A program made the translations under genes and the position numbers. Positions 8,133 through 17,274 of a stretch of DNA of 64,000 nucleotides are shown piece after piece. Position 1 is the stretch's first letter. Every line of letters starts with the position of its first letter. Under the pieces are notes generated by a model, which did no database searches, was not told the origin of the DNA, and saw nothing but the letters and a program-made list of their open reading frames with translations. The stretch spans positions 18,817 through 82,816 of the forward strand of contig NZ_AXAI01000012.1 of the NCBI RefSeq assembly GCF_000472425.1. Reading direction: 5' to 3'. The DNA is from Bradyrhizobium sp. Tv2a-2. GTDB taxonomy: Bacteria; Pseudomonadota; Alphaproteobacteria; Rhizobiales; Xanthobacteraceae.

Positions 8133-9965
8133 ATGTTCGAAGCCCATTTCCAGACGTTTGATGAACCGGAAACCGGCGTCGCGCTCGCCGCGCGCCTGTC
8201 AGCCTTTCGCGAGGAGCTGAAGCGGCGGAAACTGACCGGCTTTGTGGTTCCCCGCGCCGATCAGCAGCAGAACGAATATGTCCCGCCCTCGGACGAACGG
8301 CTGGCCTGGCTCACCGGTTTTACCGGCTCGGCGGGGCTTGCCGCGGTGCTCGCAAGCGAGGCAGCGCTGTTCGTCGACGGCCGCTATACGCTGCAGGCGG
8401 CCAAGCAGGTTGACGGCAAGGCCTGGGCGGTCGAGTCGCTGGTCGACCCGCCGCCGGAAAGCTGGCTGTCGCAGCACCTGAAATCCGGCGACCGGCTCGG
8501 CTACGATCCTTGGCTGCATACCAGCGCCGCCGCCGAGCGGCTCGCGGCCGCCTGCGCCAAGGCCGGCGCCGAGTTGATCGCGGTCGAATCCAACCCGCTC
8601 GACGCGATCTGGACCGAGCGCCCGGCCCCGCCGCTCGCGCAAGTTTCCGTGCACGCCTTGCGCCTCGCCGGTGAAGCGGAAACGGAAAAACTGTCACGCA
8701 TCCAACGCGAGATCGACAAGCTCGGCGCCGACGCACTGGTGCTGTCGGATTCCCATGCGGTGGCCTGGACCTTCAACATCCGCGGTGCCGATGTCGCGCA
8801 TACGCCGCTGCCGCTCTCCTATGCGCTGGTGCCGAAGGATGGACGTCCCACCATCTTCATCGATCACCGCAAGCTGTCGAACACCACGCGCGACCATCTC
8901 GAGCAAAGCGCCGATGTGCGGCAGCCGGACGCGCTGGCAAGCGAGCTCACCACGCTTTCGAAGCGTGGCGCCAGGGTCGCGCTCGATTCCGCGACCGCTG
9001 CGGATGCACTGAACCGGCTGATCACCGATGCCGGCGGCAAGGTCGTGCGCGGCGCCGATCCGGTGAGCCTGCTAAAGGCGGTGAAGAACGGGACCGAAAT
9101 CGAGGGCACGCGCGCCGCGCACCGCCGCGACGCTGTGGCGCTGGCGCGGTTCCTTGCCTTCATCGATCGCGAGGCGCCGAAGGGCCGGCTCACCGAGATC
9201 GACGCGGTCGAGGCCTTGGAAACCTTCCGCCGCGACACCGGCGCGCTGAAGGACGTGTCATTCCCGACGATATCAAGCACCGGCCCGAACGGTGCCATCG
9301 TTCATTACCGCGTCACCCGCAAGAGCAACCGGCGCATCCAGCTGGGCGATCTCCTGCTGGTCGATTCCGGCGCGCAATACGAGGACGGCACCACCGACGT
9401 CACGCGCACGATGGCGGTCGGAGAGCCCACGGCCGAGATGCGCGACCGCTTCACCCGCGTGCTGCGCGGGCATATTGCGATTGCGCGCGCGGTGTTTCCC
9501 GACGGCACCACCGGCGCACAGCTCGACAGCTTTGCGCGGCAATTCCTCTGGCAGGCCGGGCTCGATTTCGAGCACGGTACCGGGCACGGCGTCGGCAGCT
9601 ATCTCTCGGTGCACGAGGGGCCGGCGCGCATCTCCAAGCTCGGCAGCACGCCGCTCAAGCGCGGCATGATCCTGTCCAACGAGCCCGGCTACTACAAGAC
9701 CGACGGCTACGGCATCCGGATCGAAAATCTGGAGCTCGTGGTCGCGGCCGACATCGCAGGCGCTGAGAAGCCGATGAACCGTTTCGAGACGCTGACGCTG
9801 GCACCGATCGATCGCCGCCTGATCGATGTGAGCCTGTTGAGCCCTGCGGAAATCGATTGGCTGAATGCGTACCACGCAAGGGTGGCGCGCGAGGTGCGCG
9901 GCCAACTGGATGACGCGACGAAGGCGTGGCTGGATCAGGCCACGGCGCCGCTCGCCGTCAAGTAA
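8133..9965 (+). CDS. Xaa-Pro aminopeptidase (M24B, aminopeptidase P)
   Basis: A 610-residue three-domain aminopeptidase P, which removes N-terminal residues preceding proline in the cytoplasm. Two creatinase-like N-terminal domains (about residues 20-310) precede the pita-bread M24 domain. The five metal ligands are visible: Asp in LLVDSGAQY, Asp in TTDVTRTMAVG, His in GTGHGVGSYLSVHEGP, and Glu in SNEPGYY and RIENLELV. Length matches the long eukaryote-like APP1 type rather than the ~440-residue PepP. It is a single gene followed by palindromic repeats of families A and B. Confidence 0.9.
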   Translation: MFEAHFQTFDEPETGVALAARLSAFREELKRRKLTGFVVPRADQQQNEYVPPSDERLAWLTGFTGSAGLAAVLASEAALFVDGRYTLQAAKQVDGKAWAVESLVDPPPESWLSQHLKSGDRLGYDPWLHTSAAAERLAAACAKAGAELIAVESNPLDAIWTERPAPPLAQVSVHALRLAGEAETEKLSRIQREIDKLGADALVLSDSHAVAWTFNIRGADVAHTPLPLSYALVPKDGRPTIFIDHRKLSNTTRDHLEQSADVRQPDALASELTTLSKRGARVALDSATAADALNRLITDAGGKVVRGADPVSLLKAVKNGTEIEGTRAAHRRDAVALARFLAFIDREAPKGRLTEIDAVEALETFRRDTGALKDVSFPTISSTGPNGAIVHYRVTRKSNRRIQLGDLLLVDSGAQYEDGTTDVTRTMAVGEPTAEMRDRFTRVLRGHIAIARAVFPDGTTGAQLDSFARQFLWQAGLDFEHGTGHGVGSYLSVHEGPARISKLGSTPLKRGMILSNEPGYYKTDGYGIRIENLELVVAADIAGAEKPMNRFETLTLAPIDRRLIDVSLLSPAEIDWLNAYHARVAREVRGQLDDATKAWLDQATAPLAVK

Positions 9966-9983
9966 CTCGCAGCCAAGCAGTCC

Positions 9984-10095
9984 GTCATTCCGGGGCGCGC
10001 GCAGCGCGAACCCGGAATCTAGAAGTTGTGGCGCGAGATGCAGGGTTTGCGGCTCGAGATTCCGGGTTCGATGCTCCGCATCGCCCCGGAATGAC
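9984..10095. repeat. Palindromic intergenic repeat, family A
   Basis: A full copy from GTCATTCCGGGGCG to CGCCCCGGAATGAC, 18 bp after the aminopeptidase gene. It has a longer asymmetric centre than the copies at 3353 and 27850. Confidence 0.85.
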
Positions 10096-10116
10096 CAGCG
10101 CAAACAATTCCGGTCT

Positions 10117-10153
10117 CTGGAATACTGGATCACCCGCTTTCGCGGGTGATGAC
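10117..10153. repeat. Palindromic intergenic repeat, family B (short copy)
   Basis: TGGAATACTGGATCACCCGC followed by a TTTC loop and GCGGGTGATGAC. The 9-bp stem 10129-10137 / 10142-10150 is perfect. The same core recurs at 29278-29312. Confidence 0.7.
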
Positions 10154-10326
10154 CACCGCGTGTGTGACAACACTCTGTGCCTCTGCTGCCGCGTTTCGCG
10201 TCACGAAATCATAACAGCCCCGCTGGCGGCATGGCCGCATGCCGAAACATCCGTATTCGCCGCATGGCGCGACGCTACAGTCCGTGGCACGGATGGAATC
10301 GGATTTGTCGCGGCATGCATGGAGTG

Positions 10327-11550
10327 ATGGGAAAACAGTCGGAGGTGGCGCCGGACAAGCGGCTTGCGGGCCCGCGCGTCATGCTGATGCTGCTCGTCGT
10401 CATGACGGGCGTGGCGCCGATCTCGCTCTATCTGCTGGTGCCGGCGCTGCCGTTGCTCGCCACGACGTACAACAACGACATCTCCGTCGCACAGATGACG
10501 GTGTCGCTCTACATGGTCGGCATCGCCTGCTCGCAGATCGTGATGGGCCCGCTGTCCGACCGCTTCGGCCGGCGGCCGGTACTGCTTGCAGGCCTCGGCC
10601 TGATGGTTGCGGCTTCCATTGGCGGCATCTTTGCGCAATCGCTGCCGCAGCTGATCGCGGCGCGCTTCCTGCAGGCACTCGGCGGCGCGTCCGGCATGGT
10701 GATCAGCCGCGCCATCATTCGCGACCTTTATCCGCGCGAGCGGATCGGCGCCATGATCTCGCTCGTGATTGCGGTGATGATGATCGCGCAGATGCTGAGC
10801 CCCCTGACCGGCGGGCTGATCGAGACCGCGTTCGGCTGGCGCGCCATCCTCTATCTGATCACGGCGCTTGCGCTGTCGACCACGATTGGCATTGCGCTGG
10901 CGCTGCCGGAAACACGGCGCGAGGGCTCGGGCGAGCGCGGCTTTCGCGGCGATGTCGGCAAGCTGCTCTCCAGCCGTGCCTTTGTCGGTTACATGCTATG
11001 CCAGGTGCTGGCCTCGCAGATCATCTTCGCTTTCGCGGGCGGCGGACCCTATATCGTGGTGACGCAGATGGGACGCTCCAGCGCCGAATATGGCGCCTGG
11101 TTTGCGACCACCGCCTTCGCCTATCTGATTGGCAATGTGTTCTGCGTGCGCCTCGGACCGCGCCATCGGCTGGAGAAATTGATCTGGTTCGGGCTTGCGC
11201 TGCAGGTTGCCGGCAGCTCGCTGAATTTCATCTGGAGCCTCCTTGGCATCAACGACGCGCCGTCATGGCTGTTCGGCACGCAGATGATCGTGATGTTCGC
11301 CAATGCCTTCGTGATGTCGAACTCCGCGGCCGGTGCCATCAGCATCCGCCCCGAAGCCGCCGGCACCGCCTCCGGCGCGATGGGATTCCTGCAGATGGGG
11401 TTGGGCTCGCTGGTCTCGCAGCTCGGCGCCTTTCTCGGCGGCCATTTCACATCCACGCTGCCGCTGACGGCAGCGATCCTGGTTCTGTCAGCGGCCTGCG
11501 CGTCGACGATGGTTTTCATTGTGCCGAGAAGGAAGCCGGGGGTGGTGTGA
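10327..11550 (+). CDS. Bcr/CflA-type MFS drug exporter
   Basis: A 407-residue major facilitator with about 12 transmembrane helices. The family loop motif between helices 2 and 3 is present (GPLSDRFGRRPVLLAG), as is the DHA1 motif-C-like region near MISLVIAVMMIAQMLSPLTGG. It is predicted to export small molecules by proton antiport across the inner membrane; the Bcr/CflA group includes bicyclomycin and chloramphenicol exporters. The start at ATG 10327 is uncertain: an in-frame ATG lies at 10315 and the frame stays open to 10177, but the upstream part is Arg-rich and unlike a transporter N-terminus. Confidence 0.82.
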   Translation: MGKQSEVAPDKRLAGPRVMLMLLVVMTGVAPISLYLLVPALPLLATTYNNDISVAQMTVSLYMVGIACSQIVMGPLSDRFGRRPVLLAGLGLMVAASIGGIFAQSLPQLIAARFLQALGGASGMVISRAIIRDLYPRERIGAMISLVIAVMMIAQMLSPLTGGLIETAFGWRAILYLITALALSTTIGIALALPETRREGSGERGFRGDVGKLLSSRAFVGYMLCQVLASQIIFAFAGGGPYIVVTQMGRSSAEYGAWFATTAFAYLIGNVFCVRLGPRHRLEKLIWFGLALQVAGSSLNFIWSLLGINDAPSWLFGTQMIVMFANAFVMSNSAAGAISIRPEAAGTASGAMGFLQMGLGSLVSQLGAFLGGHFTSTLPLTAAILVLSAACASTMVFIVPRRKPGVV

Positions 11551-11568
11551 GGGAAAGCCCGCCGTGCC

Positions 11569-11689
11569 GTCATTGCGAGCGAGGCGAAGCAATCCAGACT
11601 GCCTTCGCGGCGACGGTCTGGATTGCTTCGTCGCGGAGCCTGTCGTCGGGCCGGCCGATAGGCCGGACCCGTCGGCTCCTCGCAATGAC
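11569..11689. repeat. Palindromic intergenic repeat, family D
   Basis: GTCATTGCGAGCGA ... CTCGCAATGAC, with the inner inverted pair GAAGCAATCCAGAC / GTCTGGATTGCTTC. It fills the gap between the convergent exporter and ligA genes and could act as a two-way terminator. Confidence 0.8.
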
Positions 11690-11698
11690 GGGGGAAAC

Positions 11699-13849
11699 TC
11701 ACTCCCCCACGAGCTTCAGCCACTCGTCTTCGGTCATCACCGTCACGCCGTGCTTCTGCGCTTCGGCAAGCTTGGAGCCCGCACCCGGGCCGGCGACGAC
11801 ATAATCCGTCTTCTTCGAGACCGAGCCGGCCGCCTTGGCGCCGAGGCGTTCGGCCATTGCCTTGGCTTCGTCGCGCGTCATCTTCTCCAGCGAGCCCGTG
11901 AACACCACCGTCTTGCCGGCGATGGCTGAATTGCTCTTGGGCTTCTCGGCGTCGAGAACATCGACCTCTTTCTTCAGCCGCTCGACGATGCCGCGGTTGT
12001 GGCTTTCGCCGAAATAGGCGGAAATGCTCTGGATCACGGTGTCGCCGATCTGGTCCAGCGCATCCATTTCCGCGATCGCCTCCTCGTCGCCCTTGGCGAC
12101 CTTGAGGCAAGCGTCATGGAAGGCGTCCCATGAGCCGTAGCCGCGCGCCAGCGCCAGCGCTGTCGTTTCGCCGACATGGCGCATGCCGAGCGCATAGATG
12201 AACCGCTCCAGCGCGATCCGCCGCCGCGCCTCGATCGCAGCGAAGAGGTTACGCACCGAGGTTTCGCCGTAGCCTTCGATGTCCTCGAGCTTGAGCTTGT
12301 TGTTACGCTTTTGCAGTGTGAAGATGTCGGCGGGCTCCCTCACCCACTCCTCATCAAAGAAATATTGAAGCTGCTTCTCGCCAAGACCATCGATGTCAAA
12401 GGCGCGGCGCGAGACGAATAGCAAAAGATGCTGGATCTTCTGGTAGGGACAGGCGAACTCGCCGGTGCAACGCGCGCGTGAGCCCTCTTCGCCAGCCGCG
12501 GTCTCCTCGCGCACGACATCGGTGTGCAGCGGGCACGGGCACTTCCTGGGAAAATGAAACTCCTTTGCCTCCTTTGGCCGCTTGTCGATGACGACATCGA
12601 CGACCTGCGGGATCACGTCGCCGGCACGCTGCACCACCACGGTGTCGCCGATCCTGATATCGCGCCCCTCGCGCAACACCTCGCCCTTGTTGCCGACGCC
12701 CTTGATGTAATCCTCGTTATGCAGCGTCACGTTCTGGACAATGACGCCGCCGACCCCGACCGGCTCGAGCTTGCCGACCGGCGTGAACGAGCCGGTGCGG
12801 CCGACCTGGATCTCGATGTCGCGGAGCACGGTCATGGCGCGCTCGGCGGGGAATTTATGCGCGATCCCCCAGCGCGGCGTGCGCGAGACGAAGCCGAGCC
12901 GCTCCTGCCAGTCGATGCGGTCGACCTTGTAGACGACGCCGTCGATGTCGTAATCGAGCTCGGCGCGCTGCTCCTCGATCTTGCGATGGAAGGCGAGCAG
13001 CTCGTCGACCGAATGGCAGAGTTTTGTCAGCGGATTGGTCTTGAAGCCGCAGCGCTCGAACCAGTGGATCATGCCGGTCTGTGTCGCTTCCGGCATCGCG
13101 CTCATCTGCCCCCAGGCGTAGGCGAAGAATCCGAGCGGGCGCGAAGCGGTGATCGACGGGTCCTTCTGCCGCAACGATCCCGCGGCCGAATTGCGCGGAT
13201 TGGCAAAGATGGTGTCGTCCGCGGCCTTCTGGCGCTCGTTGAGCGCGAGGAAGGCCTTCTTGGTCATGTAGACCTCGCCGCGCACCTCGCAGATATCGGG
13301 CACGTTGCGTCCTTTGAGCTTCTGCGGCACGTCTTCGAGCGTGCGGATATTGGCGGTGACGTCCTCGCCCTCGGCGCCGTCGCCGCGGGTCGCGGCCGTG
13401 ACCAATTCACCGCCCTCATAGCGCAAGGACATCGACAGGCCGTCGATCTTGGGCTCGGCGGAGAAATCGATCCTGTCGTCGGCAAGCTTCAGGAAGCGGG
13501 CGATGCGGGCGACGAAGTCGCGCACGTCCTCTTCGGCAAAGGCGTTGTCGAGCGAAAGCATCGGCACCGCATGGCGCACCTTCTTGAACCGGCCTGAGGG
13601 CGCGGCGCCGACCTTCTGCGACGGCGATTCCGCGGTGACGAATTCCGGAAAGCGCTTCTCGATGGCGTTGAAGCGCTGACGCACCGCGTCATATTCGGCG
13701 TCCGATACCTTCGGCGCGTCTTCCTGGTAGTAGAGCCGGTCATGCTCCTCGAGCTCCAGCGCCAACCGCTTCCATTCGGTCCTCGCCTGCGCCTTGGTGA
13801 GGTCGGCGACGTCGGGGAGGGTCTTTGCTTTTGCTGCTCTGGCCATCAT
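11699..13849 (-). CDS. ligA: NAD-dependent DNA ligase
   Basis: A 716-residue replicative ligase that seals nicks using NAD+. The adenylation domain contains the nucleotide-accepting Lys134 in EPKIDG. The NAD-contacting N-terminal Ia region includes HDRLYYQEDAP and YDAVRQRF. The OB-fold, the Zn-finger cysteines (CPCPLH, CTGEFACP), the HhH repeats (DIEGYGETSVRNL, LGMRHVGETTALALA) and a C-terminal BRCT domain (about 640-716, AGKTVVFTGSLEKMTRDEAKAMAERLGAK) follow in the usual order. Length is slightly above the usual ~670 because of extra charged residues near the zinc finger. It closes the minus-strand cell-wall/division segment. Confidence 0.97.
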   Translation of the reverse strand: MMARAAKAKTLPDVADLTKAQARTEWKRLALELEEHDRLYYQEDAPKVSDAEYDAVRQRFNAIEKRFPEFVTAESPSQKVGAAPSGRFKKVRHAVPMLSLDNAFAEEDVRDFVARIARFLKLADDRIDFSAEPKIDGLSMSLRYEGGELVTAATRGDGAEGEDVTANIRTLEDVPQKLKGRNVPDICEVRGEVYMTKKAFLALNERQKAADDTIFANPRNSAAGSLRQKDPSITASRPLGFFAYAWGQMSAMPEATQTGMIHWFERCGFKTNPLTKLCHSVDELLAFHRKIEEQRAELDYDIDGVVYKVDRIDWQERLGFVSRTPRWGIAHKFPAERAMTVLRDIEIQVGRTGSFTPVGKLEPVGVGGVIVQNVTLHNEDYIKGVGNKGEVLREGRDIRIGDTVVVQRAGDVIPQVVDVVIDKRPKEAKEFHFPRKCPCPLHTDVVREETAAGEEGSRARCTGEFACPYQKIQHLLLFVSRRAFDIDGLGEKQLQYFFDEEWVREPADIFTLQKRNNKLKLEDIEGYGETSVRNLFAAIEARRRIALERFIYALGMRHVGETTALALARGYGSWDAFHDACLKVAKGDEEAIAEMDALDQIGDTVIQSISAYFGESHNRGIVERLKKEVDVLDAEKPKSNSAIAGKTVVFTGSLEKMTRDEAKAMAERLGAKAAGSVSKKTDYVVAGPGAGSKLAEAQKHGVTVMTEDEWLKLVGE

Positions 13850-13869
13850 TCGCGCTTGTAATATGGTTC

Positions 13870-13912
13870 GTCATTCCGGGGCGGTCCGAAGGACCGAACC
13901 CGGAATCTAGAG
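13870..13912. repeat. Palindromic intergenic repeat, family A (half copy)
   Basis: Only the left part of family A is present: GTCATTCCGGGGCGGTCCG, AAGGACCGAACCCGGAATCTAG. It ends 15 bases before the GIY-YIG gene. Confidence 0.75.
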
Positions 13913-13927
13913 GTTTGGGGCACCACC

Positions 13928-14215
13928 ATGGCGCACCATGTATACATCCTGGCAAGCCGGAAGGATGGGGCGATCTATATTGGCGTGACAAACGATATTA
14001 TTCGTCGGATCTACGAGCATCGCATCAAAGCAGCCCCGGGCTTCACCTCCAAATACAATATCACGCGGCTGGTTTGGTTCGAGATCTACGATGATCCGAC
14101 CAACGCCATTACCCGCGAGAAAGAGCTCAAGAAGTGGAAGCGCAGCTGGAAGGTCGAATTGATCGAAATGCAAAATCCTGAGTGGGACGATCTGTACGAG
14201 TCGATCTGCAGATAA
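13928..14215 (+). CDS. Single-domain GIY-YIG nuclease family protein
   Basis: A 95-residue protein made of one GIY-YIG domain (UPF0213/YhbQ-like). The signature is HVYILASRKDGAIYIGVTND (the VYI...YIGVT form of GIY-YIG), followed by the conserved Arg in RRIYEH, and Glu in ITREKELKKWKRSWK, the expected metal-binding glutamate. It is transcribed against its neighbours recN and ligA and is bracketed by family A palindromes: a half copy 15 bp upstream and a complete copy 3 bp downstream. Cellular function of this group is poorly known; DNA-repair and selfish roles have both been proposed. There is no sign of fusion or truncation. Confidence 0.85.
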   Translation: MAHHVYILASRKDGAIYIGVTNDIIRRIYEHRIKAAPGFTSKYNITRLVWFEIYDDPTNAITREKELKKWKRSWKVELIEMQNPEWDDLYESICR

Positions 14216-14218
14216 GAG

Positions 14219-14319
14219 CTCATTTCGGGGCGATCTGAAGGACTGAACTGTGGTACGCAATTGCGCACCTGAAAATCTCGAGATTCCGGGTTCGATGCTT
14301 CGCATCGCCCCGGAATGAC
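14219..14319. repeat. Palindromic intergenic repeat, family A
   Basis: A long copy with a TTTCGGGGCG left end and a CGCCCCGGAATGAC right end. It contains the internal palindrome GTGCGCAATTGCGCAC (here with one change, GTACGCAATTGCGCAC), as does the copy at 45088. Confidence 0.85.
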
Positions 14320-14324
14320 GGCGC

Positions 14325-15995
14325 CTAGCTCGCCGCCCTTAGCAGCCGGTCCGCGGCGGCGCGGGCTTCGGCGGTGATCTCGGCGCCGGCGAGCATGCGG
14401 GCGATCTCCTCGCGGCGGTGATCGGCGGCGAGCGCGTTAACGCGGGTGGCGACGCGCTTGCCCTTGTCGAGCGCATCCTTGGAGATGAGGAAATGCTGGT
14501 CGGCGCGCGCTGCAACCTGCGGCGCGTGCGTCACCGCCATCACCTGCACTTGGCTGGCAAGACGCGCGAGCCGCGCGCCGATGGCATCCGCGACCGCGCC
14601 GCCGACGCCGGTGTCTATTTCGTCGAACACGAGCGTCGGTGCCGAACCGCGATCGGATAGCACGACCTTCAGCGCCAGCAGGAAGCGCGACAGTTCGCCG
14701 CCGGAAGCAACCTTCATCAAGGGGCCCGGCCTGGTGCCCGGATTGGTCTGGACCCAGAACTCGACGCGGTCAAAACCCTGCGGTCCCGGCGAGGTCTCGT
14801 CAGTCTCGACCTGGGTCATGAATTTGGCGCGATCGAGCTTGAGCGGCGCAAGCTCGGCATTGACGGCCTTGTTGAGCTTGTCCGCCGATTTCGCGCGCGC
14901 CGCAGAAAGCTTTGCCGCGGCCGTGCGGAAATGGCGGTCTGCTTCTTCAGCGGCCGCCTCCAGCTTCTTCAATCGCTCCGCGCCGGCGTCGACCAGCGCG
15001 ACGTCGGAGGCGTATTTGGCGGCGAGCGCCGCGAGATGATCGACCGGCGTCGAATATTTGCGCGAGGCGGCGCGCAGCGCAAACAGCCGCTCCTCGATGC
15101 GCTCCAGCTCCAGCGGATCGAAATCGGCGGCGGCCAGCGCAGCGGAGAGATGCTGATCGGCTTCCTCCAGCGCATTGATCGCGGTGTCGATGGCCTTGAC
15201 CGCCGGCTCGACCAGCGCCGGCGAATTGGCGGCGCGGCGCTCCAGCCGGCGCACCGCGGCCGATAGTGCCGCGATCGGCGAATGATCGCCGCCGACAGCA
15301 TCCTGCGCCTCGCGCAAATCGGCTGCGATCTTCTCGCCCTGCATCATCACGGTGCGCCGCCCGGCGAGCTGGGTCTCCTCGCCCTCCTTCGGCGCCAGCG
15401 CCTTCAACTCGTCCGAGGCATGGCGCAGATAGTCCGCCTCGCGTGCGGCGCGCTCCATCGAGGCGCGATGCACGTCGAGCGCGCTATTCGCGGTGCGGCG
15501 AGTCTCCCAGAGCCGCTCCAGCGCAGCGACGTCCTTCTCCAGGCCCGCAAAGGCATCCAGCAGGCGGCGATGAGTTGCGGCATCGACCAGCGCGCGTTCG
15601 TCATGCTGACCGTGGATTTCGACGAGTGTCGCGCCGACCGCCTTCAGGGTCTGCACGCTGATCGCCTGGTCATTGATGAAGGCGCGGGTGCGGCCGTCGG
15701 CGAGTTGCACGCGGCGCAGGATCATCTCGCCGGTGTCCTCCAGCCCATTGTCGGCGAGGATCGCGGTCGCCGGATGGTTCTTCGGCACGTCGAAGGTGGC
15801 CGTTACCTGGCCCTGCTCCGCGCCGTGGCGCACCAGGCTCCCGTCGCCGCGGCCGCCGAGCGCCAGCGCGAAGGCATCGAGCAGGATGGATTTACCCGCA
15901 CCGGTCTCGCCGGTCAGGACCGCGAGGCCCTTGGAAAATTCGATATCCAGCCGCTCGATCAGGACGATGTCGCGGATCGACAGACGAGCCAGCAT
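14325..15995 (-). CDS. recN: DNA repair protein RecN
   Basis: A 556-residue SMC-like ATPase for double-strand-break repair. The N-terminus LARLSIRDIVLIERLDIEF leads into Walker A GETGAGKSILLDA. The middle is a long Glu/Ala/Arg coiled coil (about 150-370). The C-terminal half has the ABC-signature-like ASGGELSRFLLALK, Walker B TLVFDEIDTGVGG and the H-loop VTHAPQVAARAD. Length is normal for RecN. It lies 141 bp downstream of bamD, separated from it by a hairpin repeat, and is commonly found there in alphaproteobacteria. Confidence 0.96.
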   Translation of the reverse strand: MLARLSIRDIVLIERLDIEFSKGLAVLTGETGAGKSILLDAFALALGGRGDGSLVRHGAEQGQVTATFDVPKNHPATAILADNGLEDTGEMILRRVQLADGRTRAFINDQAISVQTLKAVGATLVEIHGQHDERALVDAATHRRLLDAFAGLEKDVAALERLWETRRTANSALDVHRASMERAAREADYLRHASDELKALAPKEGEETQLAGRRTVMMQGEKIAADLREAQDAVGGDHSPIAALSAAVRRLERRAANSPALVEPAVKAIDTAINALEEADQHLSAALAAADFDPLELERIEERLFALRAASRKYSTPVDHLAALAAKYASDVALVDAGAERLKKLEAAAEEADRHFRTAAAKLSAARAKSADKLNKAVNAELAPLKLDRAKFMTQVETDETSPGPQGFDRVEFWVQTNPGTRPGPLMKVASGGELSRFLLALKVVLSDRGSAPTLVFDEIDTGVGGAVADAIGARLARLASQVQVMAVTHAPQVAARADQHFLISKDALDKGKRVATRVNALAADHRREEIARMLAGAEITAEARAAADRLLRAAS

Positions 15996-16073
15996 GGAGA
16001 GCAGATTCCCTGGGAGATTCGAACGTATCGTCTAGTGTAGCGATATCGGGCGAACCTCGCATCCGGAACCTTT

Positions 16074-16138
16074 GAGCATGATCCGGACCCGCAGCGCTAG
16101 CGCAAATTGCGCCGCGGTGCTCCGAAAATATCATGCTC
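16074..16138. repeat. Hairpin repeat, family E variant
   Basis: GAGCATGATCCGGA at the left and TCCGAAAATATCATGCTC at the right form the outer inverted pair. It is a diverged copy of the 47060 element and its right end supplies the bamD stop codon. Confidence 0.6.
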
Positions 16139-17033
16139 AATCACGAGCCAAGCCCACTTTCTTGAAGGCCCGGCTGATCCAGGATCCCTGATTCTCGGTC
16201 GGCTCACTACCGCCGGATTTTACAAGATTGTAAGCGTCCTGGTACCAGCGGCTGTCGGGAAAATTGTGCCCGAGCACGGCGGCCGCGGTCTGCGCTTCGC
16301 CGACAATGCCGATGGCCATATAGGCCTCGGTGAGTCGGAACAACGCTTCCTCGACCTCACGGGTGGTCTGGTACTGCGTGACCACGCTCTTGAAGCGGTT
16401 GATGGCGGCCGCGTAGTCGCGCTTCGACATGTAGTAACGGCCGACGTCCATTTCCTTGCCGGCGAGCTGGTCGCGCGCGGCCTGCAGCTTGGCCTTGGCA
16501 GTGACCGAATATTCCGACGTCGGATATTTGCGGACCACCTCTTCCAGCGCCGCGATCGCTTTCTCAGTGCGGTTCTGGTCGCGCGAAATATCCGGGATCT
16601 GGTCGTAGTGCGAAGCTGCTATCAGGTACTGCGCGTAAGCCGCATCGGAGCTTCCGGGATGCAGCGTCACATAGCGCGTCGCAGAGCCGATGCAGTTGTC
16701 GTAGTCGCCCGCCTGGTAGAACGCATAGGCCGACATCAGAAGCGATTTGCGGGCCCAGTCGGAATAAGGATGCTCGCGGTCGACCTCCTCGAATTTCTTG
16801 GAAGCCGCTTTCGGATCCTTCTTCTGGTTCATCAGGTACAAGCCCTCATTGTAGAGCTTGTCCGCGGGCTCATCGACGAAGGTCTCGTCCTTGGCCAAGA
16901 ACTTGTCCCAGAGCGCACCGGTGCCGCATCCGCTCAAGGGAATCGCAAGCAGGATCAGCGCGCCGGCCAGACGAAGCTGGCGAAGCGTGGCCGAGAGCGT
17001 GCGGTGTTCACGCATTACACGGTGTGCCGACAT
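16137..17033 (-). CDS. bamD: Outer membrane assembly lipoprotein BamD (ComL)
   Basis: A 298-residue lipoprotein of the BAM complex, which inserts beta-barrel proteins into the outer membrane. The signal peptide ends in a lipobox (LSGC, Cys36). TPR-like helical repeats follow (ADKLYNEGLYLMNQKKDPKAAS, YSDWARKSLLMSAYAFYQAGDY, YAAAINRFKSVVTQYQTT, EEALFRLTEAYMAIG). The stop codon lies within a hairpin repeat. It is downstream of lpxC and upstream of recN, the usual alphaproteobacterial order. Confidence 0.95.
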   Translation of the reverse strand: MSAHRVMREHRTLSATLRQLRLAGALILLAIPLSGCGTGALWDKFLAKDETFVDEPADKLYNEGLYLMNQKKDPKAASKKFEEVDREHPYSDWARKSLLMSAYAFYQAGDYDNCIGSATRYVTLHPGSSDAAYAQYLIAASHYDQIPDISRDQNRTEKAIAALEEVVRKYPTSEYSVTAKAKLQAARDQLAGKEMDVGRYYMSKRDYAAAINRFKSVVTQYQTTREVEEALFRLTEAYMAIGIVGEAQTAAAVLGHNFPDSRWYQDAYNLVKSGGSEPTENQGSWISRAFKKVGLARD

Positions 17034-17274
17034 CTAGAACCTGACGCCTGTATTCTGCGGTGCCTGCCGCTCGCCGCGGTCCGAAAACGCCCGCGTTGCC
17101 GATTGCTCCCGACCTGAAGCCTCGCGGCGCGGGCCTGTGTAGCCAAAAAGTTCCATTAAACAACCGCATAGGGACGCATTTCGCCCGGATTAAGGCGGCG
17201 CCATTGGGCGCACAGCATCACGGCTGACTTAACGGGATTCGAAAATGATGCCCTGACAGGCAGATCAAAGGCCT

